From Calothrix sp. NIES-2098 (GTDB taxonomy: Bacteria; Cyanobacteriota; Cyanobacteriia; Cyanobacteriales; Nostocaceae), in the NCBI GenBank assembly GCA_002368175.1, contig AP018172.1:4152001-4216000 (forward strand): 64,000 nt of DNA, given 5' to 3'. The notes under the pieces were generated by a model, which saw only the letters and a list, made by a program, of their open reading frames with translations, searched no databases and was not told the DNA's origin. Position numbers and translations under genes: made by a program. Positions 50,489 to 59,635 of this stretch are shown in pieces; the first letter of the stretch is position 1, and each line of letters opens with the position of its first letter.

Positions 50489-51373
50489 ATCTTTTTCCTC
50501 TTTTAATAGGTTATTTCTCAGATTAATTTTTTATGTCTTGTAAGTTTTCTATCCTGAGATATGACTTCTAAGTAATTGGGAATAAAATCAAAAACACAAG
50601 CGATCGCGCTAGGTAAGCTTGGCTACAATCGAGCTTAACATTGTTAGAAGCTAACTAAATATAAGACACCATCTAATCAGTACACTCGTAGGGGCACGGC
50701 ACTGCCGTGACCTACACCTGGCAATATAATGTTGTACCGTCTTTGAATGAGAACCGATATATAATTTTATTGAAAAAATTTAAGTAATTTGTGAACTTTA
50801 GTATTTTCCAAAGTAACAATTTATTGTAGGAAATATCACATAAAAAATAAATTAGAATTTATAGGTATATCTATCTTTAGCTTGAATATTGATAACTTAA
50901 ATCAAATATACAATAATTGAAACCTGCAAAAAAACTGGTTTACTTTAATAGCACCTAGACTCAGACATTAGCTCCTAATCAAAAGGAATGCAAGTAATTG
51001 CACTCCTTTTTTACTATTTCTGATTATCGTTTATCAATATAGACGAACTCACCAGTAATAATCTGTACGGTTTCCTGCATATAAATATCTAATAATAAAT
51101 AGTCTTTTATGTAAAATTACAACTCTAGATATAAAAATCCGAAATTGGTGTTAAAACCAGTGACAGATATTATTTTGAAACTCTTGGTAGAGTTCAGTTA
51201 ATTAGTTATTAATTATAAAACTAGTTAGAACACTGATTCATTATTAGAAACTTGGGAGATAAAAATTTTCTCCTAGTTGAGCAAAAATTACAGCCTTATC
51301 TTTAACAACAAAGGATTTTTTTGTTAGGAAATTGGTGTTCTAGGCTGATATCAATCAAATAATTTTCAATACC
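50489..51373. other. Long non-coding region with a repeat and a possible small-RNA terminator
   Basis: 885 bp, AT-rich, no ORF. Holds a GTAGGGGCACGGCACTGCCGTGACCTAC palindrome (in part, 50689-50716) and the intrinsic terminator at 50981-51012, with no annotated gene upstream of it on that strand; a small RNA ending there is possible. The promoter of the 51374 gene lies at the right. Confidence 0.5.
50981..51012 (+). terminator. Intrinsic terminator without an upstream gene
   Basis: AAAAGGA and TGCAA pair with TTGCA and TCCTTTT around a GTAA loop with one A-C mismatch; the run of T follows. It lies 493 bp from the gene on the left (which reads away) and 362 bp before the next plus-strand gene. 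Confidence 0.65.
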
Positions 51374-51616
51374 ATGACTACAAGTATTGTGGAAAAACCC
51401 AAGTTTTATGAAGGTCAAACGGTAGAGTTTATGGGTGGAGAAGGCATTATCAAAAACTACCGACTTGAACCAAGTAACTGGCTTTACCTAGTGCAAATGC
51501 CTATGGGAGCAGAACCAGAAATGGGTAAAGTTAGCTATGAAACCATGATTTGGTTAGCAGAGGTAGACATCTCTCCAGTCTGCAATACTTCTCGCAAAAT
51601 GTCGAGTCTGGAATAA
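51374..51616 (+). CDS. Small SH3-barrel-like protein of unknown function
   Basis: 80 aa. It reads FYEGQTVEFMGGEGIIKNYRLEPSNWLYLVQMPMG...YETMIWLAEVDI, a strand layout like small SH3-type or NdhS-type barrels. The tail is polar. Seen widely in heterocystous genomes as a conserved hypothetical, as far as I can judge from the pattern. Single gene with long flanking non-coding stretches. Confidence 0.65.
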   Translation: MTTSIVEKPKFYEGQTVEFMGGEGIIKNYRLEPSNWLYLVQMPMGAEPEMGKVSYETMIWLAEVDISPVCNTSRKMSSLE

Positions 51617-52111
51617 TGAAACCTTGCCAAAGCTTGTTAAAAATCTTTTTTAATGCAGCCAATGTCACCGTTTCACTTTAAGATTAATACAAATAGACAG
51701 ACTATGCCACACTTAGGGCAATAGATGTACTCAATACACAGCTTATTGCATCTCTAGGCTAACAGAATCTCAATAGAGAATAAAAAATAATTTATCAGGA
51801 GGTATTGAAACGTCAATATTAGGATTTTGTTTTTACCAGTCTCATATTCATGAAAAAAGTGTCAGCAATTAATAATCTTTAACAAATTACGTTTTTCAAA
51901 ATATGGCGGCGGGGCGGCGGTAAACCGCCGCCCCGCCGACAGTTGTTATCGAAAAAAGCAATAATTAATTACATTGGAGAGTTGAAAAATACCGCCTTAT
52001 GTCACATTTCTTCAACAGAAGCGATCGCCTTTTGCTAGGTTAACTTGGTAATGTCCAAATCATATTTTAGGAAGTTTTGTCAATAGCCATAATTACAGCC
52101 AGGTGAATTCG
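51617..52111. other. Non-coding region with a GC-rich hairpin
   Basis: 495 bp. AT-rich except for a 14-bp perfect stem CGGCGGGGCGGCGG, loop TAAA, CCGCCGCCCCGCCG at 51907-51938. No T-run follows. A HIP1 octamer lies at 52020. The promoter of the Crp-like gene is expected to the right. Confidence 0.55.
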
Positions 52112-52828
52112 ATGTTAGTTAATACAACTCCTACTATCGTGAGAGAGAATCGACTACTTACGGCTCTTCCTGCCTGTGAATATCAACGTCTCGTTCCTTA
52201 TTTGAAGTTCGTTTCGCTTTCATCAGGACAGATTCTTTACGAGGCAGAAGAACCAATAACACGGGTTTATTTTCCTAACAATTCACTAGTTTCTTTAATT
52301 ATCAGTACAGGAAATGGGTCTACCGTAGAAGTTGGTTGTGTAGGTAACGAAGGTATAGTAGGTGTCCCTGTAATTTTGGGAAGCAATACAACGACTACAA
52401 GTGCTGTTGTCCAAATTGCAGGTAATGCTATGCAGATGAATGCAGATATACTAAAAAGCGAGTTTGCATGTGGTAGAAATCTTCAAAAGCTACTGCTATC
52501 CTATGTACATGCTCTGTACGCTCAAGCAGCCCAAGCGGCTGTGTGCAATCGCCTACATACCCTAGAAGCAAGGCTTGCGCGCTGGCTGCTCACGGTTTCT
52601 GACCGGATACAATCAAACAAACTGCCCCTTACTCAGGAATATATTTCTTTGATGCTGGGTGTACGTCGCTCTGGTGTGACAGTGGCGGCTGGAATTCTCA
52701 GCGAGCAGGGAATTATTAGCTATAACCGCGGTAACATTACTATTCTCAATAGAAAAGGTTTAGAAGCTATATCTTGTGAGTGTTATCGGCTGCTCAAAAG
52801 TGAATTTGCTCGATTACTGGGTAATTAG
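52112..52828 (+). CDS. Crp/Fnr-family transcriptional regulator
   Basis: 238 aa from ATG 52112, chosen for AGGTGA 6 bp upstream (an in-frame GTG at 52103 also exists). A cyclic-nucleotide-binding-like barrel covers residues 15-120 (LPYLKFVSLSSGQILYEAEEP, GNEGIVGVPVILGS), then the dimer helix and a winged helix (LPLTQEYISLMLGVRRSGVTVAAGILSEQGII). It lacks the cAMP-binding RxxS pattern and Fnr-type cysteines, so its signal is unknown. Of the type common in cyanobacteria. It precedes galK by 116 bp. Confidence 0.88.
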   Translation: MLVNTTPTIVRENRLLTALPACEYQRLVPYLKFVSLSSGQILYEAEEPITRVYFPNNSLVSLIISTGNGSTVEVGCVGNEGIVGVPVILGSNTTTTSAVVQIAGNAMQMNADILKSEFACGRNLQKLLLSYVHALYAQAAQAAVCNRLHTLEARLARWLLTVSDRIQSNKLPLTQEYISLMLGVRRSGVTVAAGILSEQGIISYNRGNITILNRKGLEAISCECYRLLKSEFARLLGN

Positions 52829-52944
52829 CAGAAGTGCAAGTTTTTATCTATCTATAAAGGTCATTTTTCCAAAATCTATATTTCTTTGATTCAACCTCTC
52901 GATAGAGGTTTATTCTTGGCTAATTTTGCTATCACAAAACAATT

Positions 52945-54018
52945 ATGAACTTCCAAAAAATTTTTGATAAACCACCTGAAACTGAAGCCAGCGCGCCTGG
53001 AAGGGTAAACCTTCTAGGCGAACATACAGATTATAATGATGGCTTCGTTTTGCCAACAGCTATTCCACAATCAACAACAGTACAGTTAGGTCTGAGTACT
53101 GATGGACACCATCACTTTTACTCAGAAAATTTAGATGAGCAAGTCGATATTTTAGACAGCAACCATACGCCATCTGGATTTGCGAGTTATATTTTTGGGT
53201 GTATTCACGTTTTAGAACAAGCAGGATACACAATCTCATCGCTGAATGTGTATGTTACATCTTCAGTACCGATGGGTTCGGGTTTATCGAGCAGTGCGGC
53301 TTTAGAAGTTAGCACTCTTAGAGCAGTACGCCAACTTCTTAACCTCCCGATAAATGATGTAGAAATTGCCCAATTGGCACAAAAAGCGGAAATTCATTAT
53401 GCTGGGGTGCAATGCGGCATCATGGATCAAATGGCTTCTAGCTTGGCTGATACTGAGCATATGTTGTTTTTAGATACTCGTACTCTAGAACGCCGCGTGC
53501 TACCTTTTCCTAGTGGGGCTGAGATTGTAGTCATAGATAGCGGTGTGCCTCGCACTCTAGCAAGTAGCGGATATAACCAAAGGCGAAGTGAGTGCGAAGC
53601 CGCAGCGCGATCGCTGGAAGTAAAAGCTCTCCGAGATATTACTGATGCTAGGATTGTAGAAGACTTACCAGAACCCTTACGCCGTCGCGCTCGTCATGTA
53701 GTTACAGAAGATAACCGGGTTTTAGAGGCTGTGCGAGGTGTATCATCCGAACGCTTTGGCGAGTTGATGAACGCATCTCACGCTAGCTTGCGCGATGATT
53801 ACGAAGTTTCCGTTCCCGCGCTGGATATATTAGTAGAGATTTTGCAAAAAACAGCAGGAGTGTTTGGCGCAAGGCTGACTGGTGCTGGTTTTGGTGGTGC
53901 TTGCGTAGCTTTAGTAGCAGCAGGCAAAGGAAGAGCGATCGCAAATCACGCCTTAGAAGCTTACAATCAAGCAGGTTACACCGGACAAATTTTGGTTCCG
54001 GAGACTGGCGACAAATGA
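52945..54018 (+). CDS. galK: Galactokinase
   Basis: 357 aa. The GHMP kinase family: PGRVNLLGEHTDYNDGFVLP at residues 18-37 is the galactokinase signature, SSVPMGSGLSSSAALEVS near 110 the ATP loop, and GARLTGAGFGGACVALV near 312 motif 3. It phosphorylates galactose at C1. The next gene, a cupin, overlaps its stop by 4 bp. No other Leloir genes are nearby. Confidence 0.95.
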   Translation: MNFQKIFDKPPETEASAPGRVNLLGEHTDYNDGFVLPTAIPQSTTVQLGLSTDGHHHFYSENLDEQVDILDSNHTPSGFASYIFGCIHVLEQAGYTISSLNVYVTSSVPMGSGLSSSAALEVSTLRAVRQLLNLPINDVEIAQLAQKAEIHYAGVQCGIMDQMASSLADTEHMLFLDTRTLERRVLPFPSGAEIVVIDSGVPRTLASSGYNQRRSECEAAARSLEVKALRDITDARIVEDLPEPLRRRARHVVTEDNRVLEAVRGVSSERFGELMNASHASLRDDYEVSVPALDILVEILQKTAGVFGARLTGAGFGGACVALVAAGKGRAIANHALEAYNQAGYTGQILVPETGDK

Positions 54019-54395
54019 CAACTGACAAAGTGATTTTTGGTAATGCTGAAGACGAGGGTGCTAATCGCTGGGGATGGTTTCTCGGACACTTTATCACCCC
54101 TGTTGCAGATCCGCGTTCCACAGAAGCACTAGAAGTTAAATGGGGCGTTCATAAAGCTGGCGACAGTAGAACTCAGTGGGCGATAAATAATCAAGCAGCT
54201 ACTATTTCCATTCTGATTAACGGCCAATTCCGTTTGCAATTTGAAGATAGAGAAATTGTCTTATCTCGTCCAGGTGATTATGTTCTCTGGCGTGCAGGTA
54301 TTCCCCATACCTGGGTTGCTGAATCTGATTGTACTGTTTTAACTATTAGATGGCCTTCAAAGCCGGGCGATAGCATCGGAATTTCCAGTAAGTAA
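54015..54395 (+). CDS. Cupin-domain protein coupled to galK
   Basis: 126 aa from ATG 54015, overlapping the galK stop (ATGA). It holds a cupin-like barrel: WAINNQAATISILINGQFRLQFEDREIVLSRPGDYVLWRAGIPHTW, with the G(X)5HXH-type first motif poorly kept and GIPHTW as the second. It may bind a sugar or metal; the coupling suggests a sugar-related role (inference). Reading further back to 53901 in this frame is a galK shadow. Confidence 0.8.
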   Translation: MTTDKVIFGNAEDEGANRWGWFLGHFITPVADPRSTEALEVKWGVHKAGDSRTQWAINNQAATISILINGQFRLQFEDREIVLSRPGDYVLWRAGIPHTWVAESDCTVLTIRWPSKPGDSIGISSK

Positions 54396-54619
54396 GCTCA
54401 TTGAAGAAACCAGAATTCAGCAGTCAGAATTAATTGCGTGTTAATTGTAGGCATAGCCTTCCGGGTGGATAGAGTACTACATTTTTAGTGGAGGTCTTAA
54501 ACTCCTACAATTCATCTACAAGTCAGACAGAATTTAGAATTGAATTTTGACTTCTGAATTCTATTTTCATCAATAAATTCGAGCTAAGATGCTGTGCAAT
54601 ATTGCACAAGTATCTCTAA

Positions 54620-55582
54620 CTAGCCATTTGGGAATAAAAACCCACAAATAAGTTGATAGATTTCTGACTGAAAAATATCAGCATGGTGTCCAGCAAATGC
54701 ATCTGCAACAAATTTGTCATGTTGGTGTAACAGTGAAAGATCGGCGACAATCATCTGTTTGCTGGGAACGTTATTTGCGGAAAATCCCACATCTACTTGA
54801 AGTGTAGCCAATGAGTTAGCAAATTTTGCCTTCACAATATCCGTTGGGCCTGCTGCTCCTAATGCAGGTCTGTTGTCAAAAAGGTTGACCAGTTTATGCG
54901 CTATCGGATAAGCATTTTGCAATGCTTTATCTTCCTTAGATGTTGTAATTAACAATCTAATATTTGGAAACTCTGTAAAGATATTTCCATAACTTTGCTT
55001 TGGCTCCAATCCATTATTATCAAAAGCTGCTTGCATCAAAATAACATTAAAATTTATCTTGCTGCGCAGAGAAGTAATTAAAGGTTGTTTAGCTAAAGCT
55101 TCTAAGGCCGAACAAATAACCTTACAGCCAAAGCTATGACCAATTAAATTAATGTTCAAAGGAATCTTAGAAGGAATCGCTTGCAAACTCTCGATCAGCA
55201 ACCGCATAACCGCATATCCAGCATTTGCTCCTATAGCATCAGCTCGTCGTTCCATTGTGTAGAAAGAAAGAGCTTGTAGATAGTTTTCAATGTTGTTACT
55301 ATCTTCACTGAGCATAGAAGGCCAATGAATTCCAATTCCGAGTCCATTTATGACTTGCTTATTTAAAGTTTGGCAGTGATTGAGCAAGACCTTGCCCAAT
55401 TCTACTGAGAATAGGTTGTATTGGGACATTGTGTTAATTGAGTTAGTCCACCAACCATGCGAGTAGATAAAGAAGTTATTAAAATTAAAGGGTTGTTGAG
55501 TTAGTGTATCAACCTCTCTCTTGATATTAGAGTCTAGGATGACTCCATTTTCATTCGTTGGCAGAAGGAGAAAATAAGCCAT
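54620..55582 (-). CDS. Alpha/beta-hydrolase-fold protein
   Basis: 320 aa, no signal peptide. The nucleophile elbow GHSFG (residues 146-152 in NLIGHSFGCKV) and FFIYSHGWW near residue 38 (oxyanion region) fit the alpha/beta hydrolase fold; ADLSLLHQHDKFVADAFAGHH near 290 probably holds the catalytic histidine. It is distantly like lipase or esterase-type proteins acting on unknown substrates. Single gene. Confidence 0.75.
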   Translation of the reverse strand: MAYFLLLPTNENGVILDSNIKREVDTLTQQPFNFNNFFIYSHGWWTNSINTMSQYNLFSVELGKVLLNHCQTLNKQVINGLGIGIHWPSMLSEDSNNIENYLQALSFYTMERRADAIGANAGYAVMRLLIESLQAIPSKIPLNINLIGHSFGCKVICSALEALAKQPLITSLRSKINFNVILMQAAFDNNGLEPKQSYGNIFTEFPNIRLLITTSKEDKALQNAYPIAHKLVNLFDNRPALGAAGPTDIVKAKFANSLATLQVDVGFSANNVPSKQMIVADLSLLHQHDKFVADAFAGHHADIFQSEIYQLICGFLFPNG

Positions 55583-56063
55583 ATTTTACCTCTCATTCAC
55601 AATTAACTTGGTAAATCTGGATAAATTTTCGGAAATTCAGACAGTAAAGATGAATAGCAGCTCTTTATCTGATTTTTCATCTTTATTCTTGTTCCTCCAC
55701 TACTTAAAGTTGTGTATTGTGAATAAGAATACAAGAGGAATGTGAGAATCTTATGAAGAAGTAAATAAGTTTACATTTTTAAATAATCTATATTCTTGTG
55801 TAGTATTTATAACTTGTATAACGATCGCTATCAAAATATTATTCTGCAAGTAGGTAACTAAAAATCTAACATTACTACTTCTTCAATATCTTTTCTCTAT
55901 TTTCTGCAATCTCTAGCAGACTGTAAATTTGTATCACAAAAGACTAGTAAACTCTATAGTTTTAGGTTAAATTAGTCTAAATTCAGTAACTCAGTTGTAC
56001 TAAAATTGACTTATATTTTTTGATTTTGTATACGCAATATTTTAAAATAACCACTAAATATTA
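55583..56063. other. AT-rich divergent promoter region
   Basis: 481 bp between the hydrolase gene and the 56064 gene, very AT-rich, no ORF or striking repeat. Both promoters should be here. Confidence 0.4.
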
Positions 56064-56732
56064 ATGATAAATTATCAAATCTGGAAGCTTAAATGGGCTA
56101 AGAATTGTGCATTTGCTATCAGTCTTACATCCCTGACCACCTTATTAGCAATTACTAGTATTGCTGCGGAATTCCCTAAAAATCCTATTGTTGAATCGCA
56201 AACAAAACAACTCCGTCCTACTAAAATTACACCTGACGAAATAGGTCAAATTAGGCAAGCACTACCTCGGCGTAACATACTTGTTAAACACGCCTTCCGC
56301 GTGAATTTACCAGATTTTGGTTCCTGTATATTTGTGCCAGTTCAAGAATTCCTCAAGGGTTCCAAAAAAGCTAAACTATCTTTATATTTGGTGAAGAATA
56401 ATCGAGTAATCTATACTTTTCCGGAATCAAAAAATGTGCAAATTTGGAACTTCTTAGGACTAAAAGCTGTATCTTTTCTCGAACTTGATTTTGATGGGCC
56501 TGATGAAGATGGTATTCTTCTCATCGGTAACTACACAACGATGAATTTCCCTACAACTCGCAGTGTCCCCTTAAATTCGCCTCCACCTTTCCCCGTGACA
56601 CTTCTTTATCATAGGGAAAAAAATGGATTTAAGGTTGAGGAAGATATTAGTCAAAAACTCACATCTCGTAAAGTTAAAACCATTGCTGAGGCTGAAAATA
56701 TTTTGAGAGACGAGTTCAGATTTTTACCATAA
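56064..56732 (+). CDS. Secreted or periplasmic protein of unknown function
   Basis: 222 aa. A signal-peptide-like start (KWAKNCAFAISLTSLTTLLAITSIAAEF) with likely cleavage near residue 36. The mature part is strand-rich (VNLPDFGSCIFVPVQEFLKGSKKAKLSLYLVKN, VSFLELDFDGPDEDGILLIGNYTT). The acidic loop DFDGPDEDG resembles a calcium-binding loop. No family recognised. Ends 23 bp from the convergent xseB. Confidence 0.65.
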   Translation: MINYQIWKLKWAKNCAFAISLTSLTTLLAITSIAAEFPKNPIVESQTKQLRPTKITPDEIGQIRQALPRRNILVKHAFRVNLPDFGSCIFVPVQEFLKGSKKAKLSLYLVKNNRVIYTFPESKNVQIWNFLGLKAVSFLELDFDGPDEDGILLIGNYTTMNFPTTRSVPLNSPPPFPVTLLYHREKNGFKVEEDISQKLTSRKVKTIAEAENILRDEFRFLP

Positions 56733-56755
56733 ACTCGGCAAGCAGATATTATATT

Positions 56756-56989
56756 TTATTCATCGCTCAAAGTTTCAATTAACAAATCCACTTGTTGCTG
56801 ACGCTGCTGCAAAAAATTCTCGCATTGGCGTAAATATTCAACAGCAGTTGTAAATTGGTCGAATACCTCTTCCAATTCCAACTCGCCTGTCTCAATGCGA
56901 GTAATAATATTTTCGATTTCAGCAACCTTAGCTTCGTAATTCCATGCTGCTACTGCATCAGAATTAGAAGCACTATTACGTTTAATCAT
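56756..56989 (-). CDS. xseB: Exodeoxyribonuclease VII small subunit
   Basis: 77 aa. Typical XseB: WNYEAKVAEIENIITRIETGELELEEVFDQFTTAVEYLRQCENFLQ, with the SGELxLEEsxxxFexg-like heart of the family. It binds XseA to form the single-strand exonuclease VII. Starts right after the xseA stop (TGAATG). Confidence 0.92.
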   Translation of the reverse strand: MIKRNSASNSDAVAAWNYEAKVAEIENIITRIETGELELEEVFDQFTTAVEYLRQCENFLQQRQQQVDLLIETLSDE

Positions 56990-58267
56990 TCAACTCTCTG
57001 CGGTTTTTTGATCTTTTAGTTCTTGAACTTTTACTTTAACTTCTCCCTGCCCCAACTGAATAACTAAATCATCCCCAACAGCTAACTCCGCAGCCGAACG
57101 AGCGATCGCACCATTTTCCTGTCTAACTACAGCATACCCGCGTTGCAACACAGCTTTCGGGTCAAGCGTGACTAACTTTTGCCGTAACATTTCTAAATGT
57201 TGACTGGCTTGCTGCGATCGCCTTTTGGTTGCTGTTATAAGTTGCTGGCGTTTCCAAGTTAGCTTTTGCGTTTCTTGTTGTACTTGCCGATCTAAGCGTA
57301 TACGCCGCAATCGGTTTTGCAAAGCTTGCAGTTGCTTTTCGGCATTTCTCCTAACTTCATATACTGCATCATACAAAGCATCTATTCGTTGGCGATGCTC
57401 AGTATATAATTGCGCAAGCGCTGGTACAACCATCTCTGCCGCAGCTGTGGGAGTATGCACACATGCATCGGCTACTAAATCTGCTAAAGATTCATCTCTT
57501 TGATGACCGATACCAGTAATTACAGGTATTGAACAATTAGCAAGCGATCGCACGACTCGTTCATCATTAAAACAAGCCAATTCCTCAACCGCGCCACCTC
57601 CCCGCGATAAAATTATTACCTCGGCGCGACTATCCCGTTCTACCCGTTCAATCGCTTTAACTATCGATTCTGGCGCTTGTTCGCCCTGTACTGTAGCCGG
57701 AGAAAATAAAACCCGTAACCCAGGATACCGTTGTTTGAGGGTTCTTTGAATGTCGCCCCAAGCCGCAGCAGTTGGCGAAGTAATCACCGCGATCGTTTGG
57801 GGATGAGCAGGAAGCGATCGCTTTCTTTCGGGATCGAACAAACCCTCAGCTAGCAAGCGTTTTTTTAACTGTTGATAGCGCAAAGCCTGCAAACCAACAC
57901 CAGCAGGTAAAGCTTGCCAAACAGACAGCTGATATTCTCCCCTTTGCGGATAAACTCTCAGACTACCCAAAATAATTAACTGCTCTCCCGGAATCGGTAA
58001 CTGTGCTAATTTTGCTAGTTGGCTATTCCAAGCCACGCACTTAATTCCGGCTGTACCATCGGGATCTTGCAAGGTAAAAAACAAGCCACTGCGATGGTGA
58101 TTAGCACTGGAAACTTCTCCAGTCACCCAAACTTGTCGCAGTTGTTCGTCTTGTTCCAACAGCAAGCGAATGTAGTCAGTTAATCCAGTTACCGAAAGTG
58201 CAGTATCGGGAATTAAAGAATTGGCAAAATCAAAAGTCATCAAAGATGCAGCAAGAAATCTATTCAA
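56990..58267 (-). CDS. xseA: Exodeoxyribonuclease VII large subunit
   Basis: 425 aa from 58267; methionine 10 (58240, MTFDFANSLIPD) is another possible start. An N-terminal OB fold (QVWVTGEVSSANHHRSGLFFTLQDPDGTAGIKCVAW) and the nuclease core follow: VITSPTAAAWGDI, GGAVEELACFNDERVVR, PVITGIGHQRDESLADLVADACVHTPTAAAE. A long coiled coil lies at residues 280-370, and the C-terminal domain ends the protein. Degrades single-stranded DNA with XseB. Confidence 0.96.
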   Translation of the reverse strand: MNRFLAASLMTFDFANSLIPDTALSVTGLTDYIRLLLEQDEQLRQVWVTGEVSSANHHRSGLFFTLQDPDGTAGIKCVAWNSQLAKLAQLPIPGEQLIILGSLRVYPQRGEYQLSVWQALPAGVGLQALRYQQLKKRLLAEGLFDPERKRSLPAHPQTIAVITSPTAAAWGDIQRTLKQRYPGLRVLFSPATVQGEQAPESIVKAIERVERDSRAEVIILSRGGGAVEELACFNDERVVRSLANCSIPVITGIGHQRDESLADLVADACVHTPTAAAEMVVPALAQLYTEHRQRIDALYDAVYEVRRNAEKQLQALQNRLRRIRLDRQVQQETQKLTWKRQQLITATKRRSQQASQHLEMLRQKLVTLDPKAVLQRGYAVVRQENGAIARSAAELAVGDDLVIQLGQGEVKVKVQELKDQKTAES

Positions 58268-58369
58268 ATCCTAGCAAATCCAGGTATTTGGCAGACATGA
58301 CAAATAATTTGGCAATCGACAAATCGACACAGCGAAATGCGACAGATAATGTGCGAATGTACAACAAAA

Positions 58370-58443
58370 TCGGGATGACTGGATTCGAACCAGCGGCCCC
58401 TTCGTCCCGAACGAAGTGCGCTACCAAGCTGCGCTACATCCCG
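58370..58443 (-). tRNA. tRNA-Pro, anticodon CGG
   Basis: On the minus strand the acceptor CGGGATG pairs with CATCCCG (58443-58437 and 58377-58371, discriminator A). The D arm starts with GCGCAGC and GGTAGCGC follows. The anticodon stem CTTCG and CGAAG encloses loop TTCGGGA, giving anticodon CGG for proline. The T arm reads CTGGTTCGAATCCAG. All four stems are intact; 74 nt, no CCA encoded. Confidence 0.95.
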
Positions 58444-58627
58444 GCATAATAAGCCCATCATTAAAATATCGTATCACCAATAGAGGTAAATGTACAAAAT
58501 AAATTAAGTGGGCATGGAGCATTGATTTTCATGACCGCATTTAGGTTGGATTTATCCAAAAACTAAAATCCAAAATCTCCCAAGCTTGCTAACATAACTT
58601 TGTATATATATGTAGTGAAAGCGGATT

Positions 58628-59506
58628 GTGACTGTTAAACCAGACTGGTTGCGGGTGAAAGCGCCTCAGTGGGAGCGCGTCGGTAACGTTAAAGAAATTT
58701 TGCGGGATTTAGCGCTCAATACGGTTTGTGAGGAAGCGTCATGTCCGAATATTGGTGAGTGTTTTCAAGCTGGTACTGCCACGTTTTTGATTATGGGGCC
58801 AGCTTGTACTCGTGCCTGTCCCTACTGTGATATAGATTTTGAAAAAAAGCCCAAGCCTTTAGATCCCACAGAACCAGAAAGATTGGCAGAGGCTGTTCGC
58901 CGCATGAAACTCAATCATGTAGTGATCACCTCTGTTAACCGAGATGATTTACCGGATGGTGGTGCGTCTCAATTTGGCAAGTGTATTACAGCAATTCGGG
59001 CGGTATCACCTAAAACTACGATTGAGGTGTTAATTCCTGACTTATGCGGCAATTGGAATGCGCTGGAGATGATTATCCAAGCTGCACCAGAAGTACTAAA
59101 CCACAATACAGAAACCATACCCCGCCTATATCGCCGCGTGCGTCCCCAAGGTAACTACGATCGCACACTGGAATTACTATTGCGATCGCGTCAAATTGCT
59201 CCTTGGATCTACACTAAATCCGGGATCATGGTGGGTTTGGGTGAAACTGATGCCGAAGTTCGTCAAGTCATGCAAGATCTGCGATCTGTGGATTGCGATA
59301 TCTTGACAATTGGGCAATACCTCCAACCCAGCCAAAAACACTTGAAAGTGGATAACTTTATTACTCCAGAACAATTTGCTGCTTGGCAAGCCTTCGGTGA
59401 AGAATTGGGATTTCTGCAAGTAGTTTCTTCTCCATTGACAAGAAGCTCATATCATGCAGAACAGGTGCGCAATCTCATGGAACGTTACCCGCGGAGTCGG
59501 GGATGA
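58628..59506 (+). CDS. lipA: Lipoyl synthase
   Basis: 292 aa from GTG 58628. CEEASCPNIGECF (the auxiliary cluster) lies near residues 37-49 and the radical SAM motif ACTRACPYCDI near 64-74. Further hallmarks are HVVITSVNRDDLPDGGASQF and IYTKSGIMVGLGE. It inserts sulfur into octanoyl-lipoyl domains of ketoacid dehydrogenases and the glycine cleavage system. In cyanobacteria more than one LipA copy is usual. Confidence 0.96.
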   Translation: MTVKPDWLRVKAPQWERVGNVKEILRDLALNTVCEEASCPNIGECFQAGTATFLIMGPACTRACPYCDIDFEKKPKPLDPTEPERLAEAVRRMKLNHVVITSVNRDDLPDGGASQFGKCITAIRAVSPKTTIEVLIPDLCGNWNALEMIIQAAPEVLNHNTETIPRLYRRVRPQGNYDRTLELLLRSRQIAPWIYTKSGIMVGLGETDAEVRQVMQDLRSVDCDILTIGQYLQPSQKHLKVDNFITPEQFAAWQAFGEELGFLQVVSSPLTRSSYHAEQVRNLMERYPRSRG

Positions 59507-59509
59507 AAG

Positions 59510-59635
59510 GGAGTGTGGGGAGTGTGGGGAGTGTGGGGAGAAATAACTAATAACCATTAACCCTTGACTTTTGACTCTTGACCCTTGACCAATGACCAAT
59601 GACAAACGACCAATGACAAATGACAAATCCGTAGC
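59510..59635. repeat. Short tandem heptamer repeats between lipA and gpsA
   Basis: GTGGGGA-type heptamers (59510-59540) then TTGACTC, TTGACCC, TGACCAA and TGACAAA-type heptamers (59566-59628). The same order of units occurs at 39042-39175. The start codons available to gpsA fall inside it. Confidence 0.8.
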
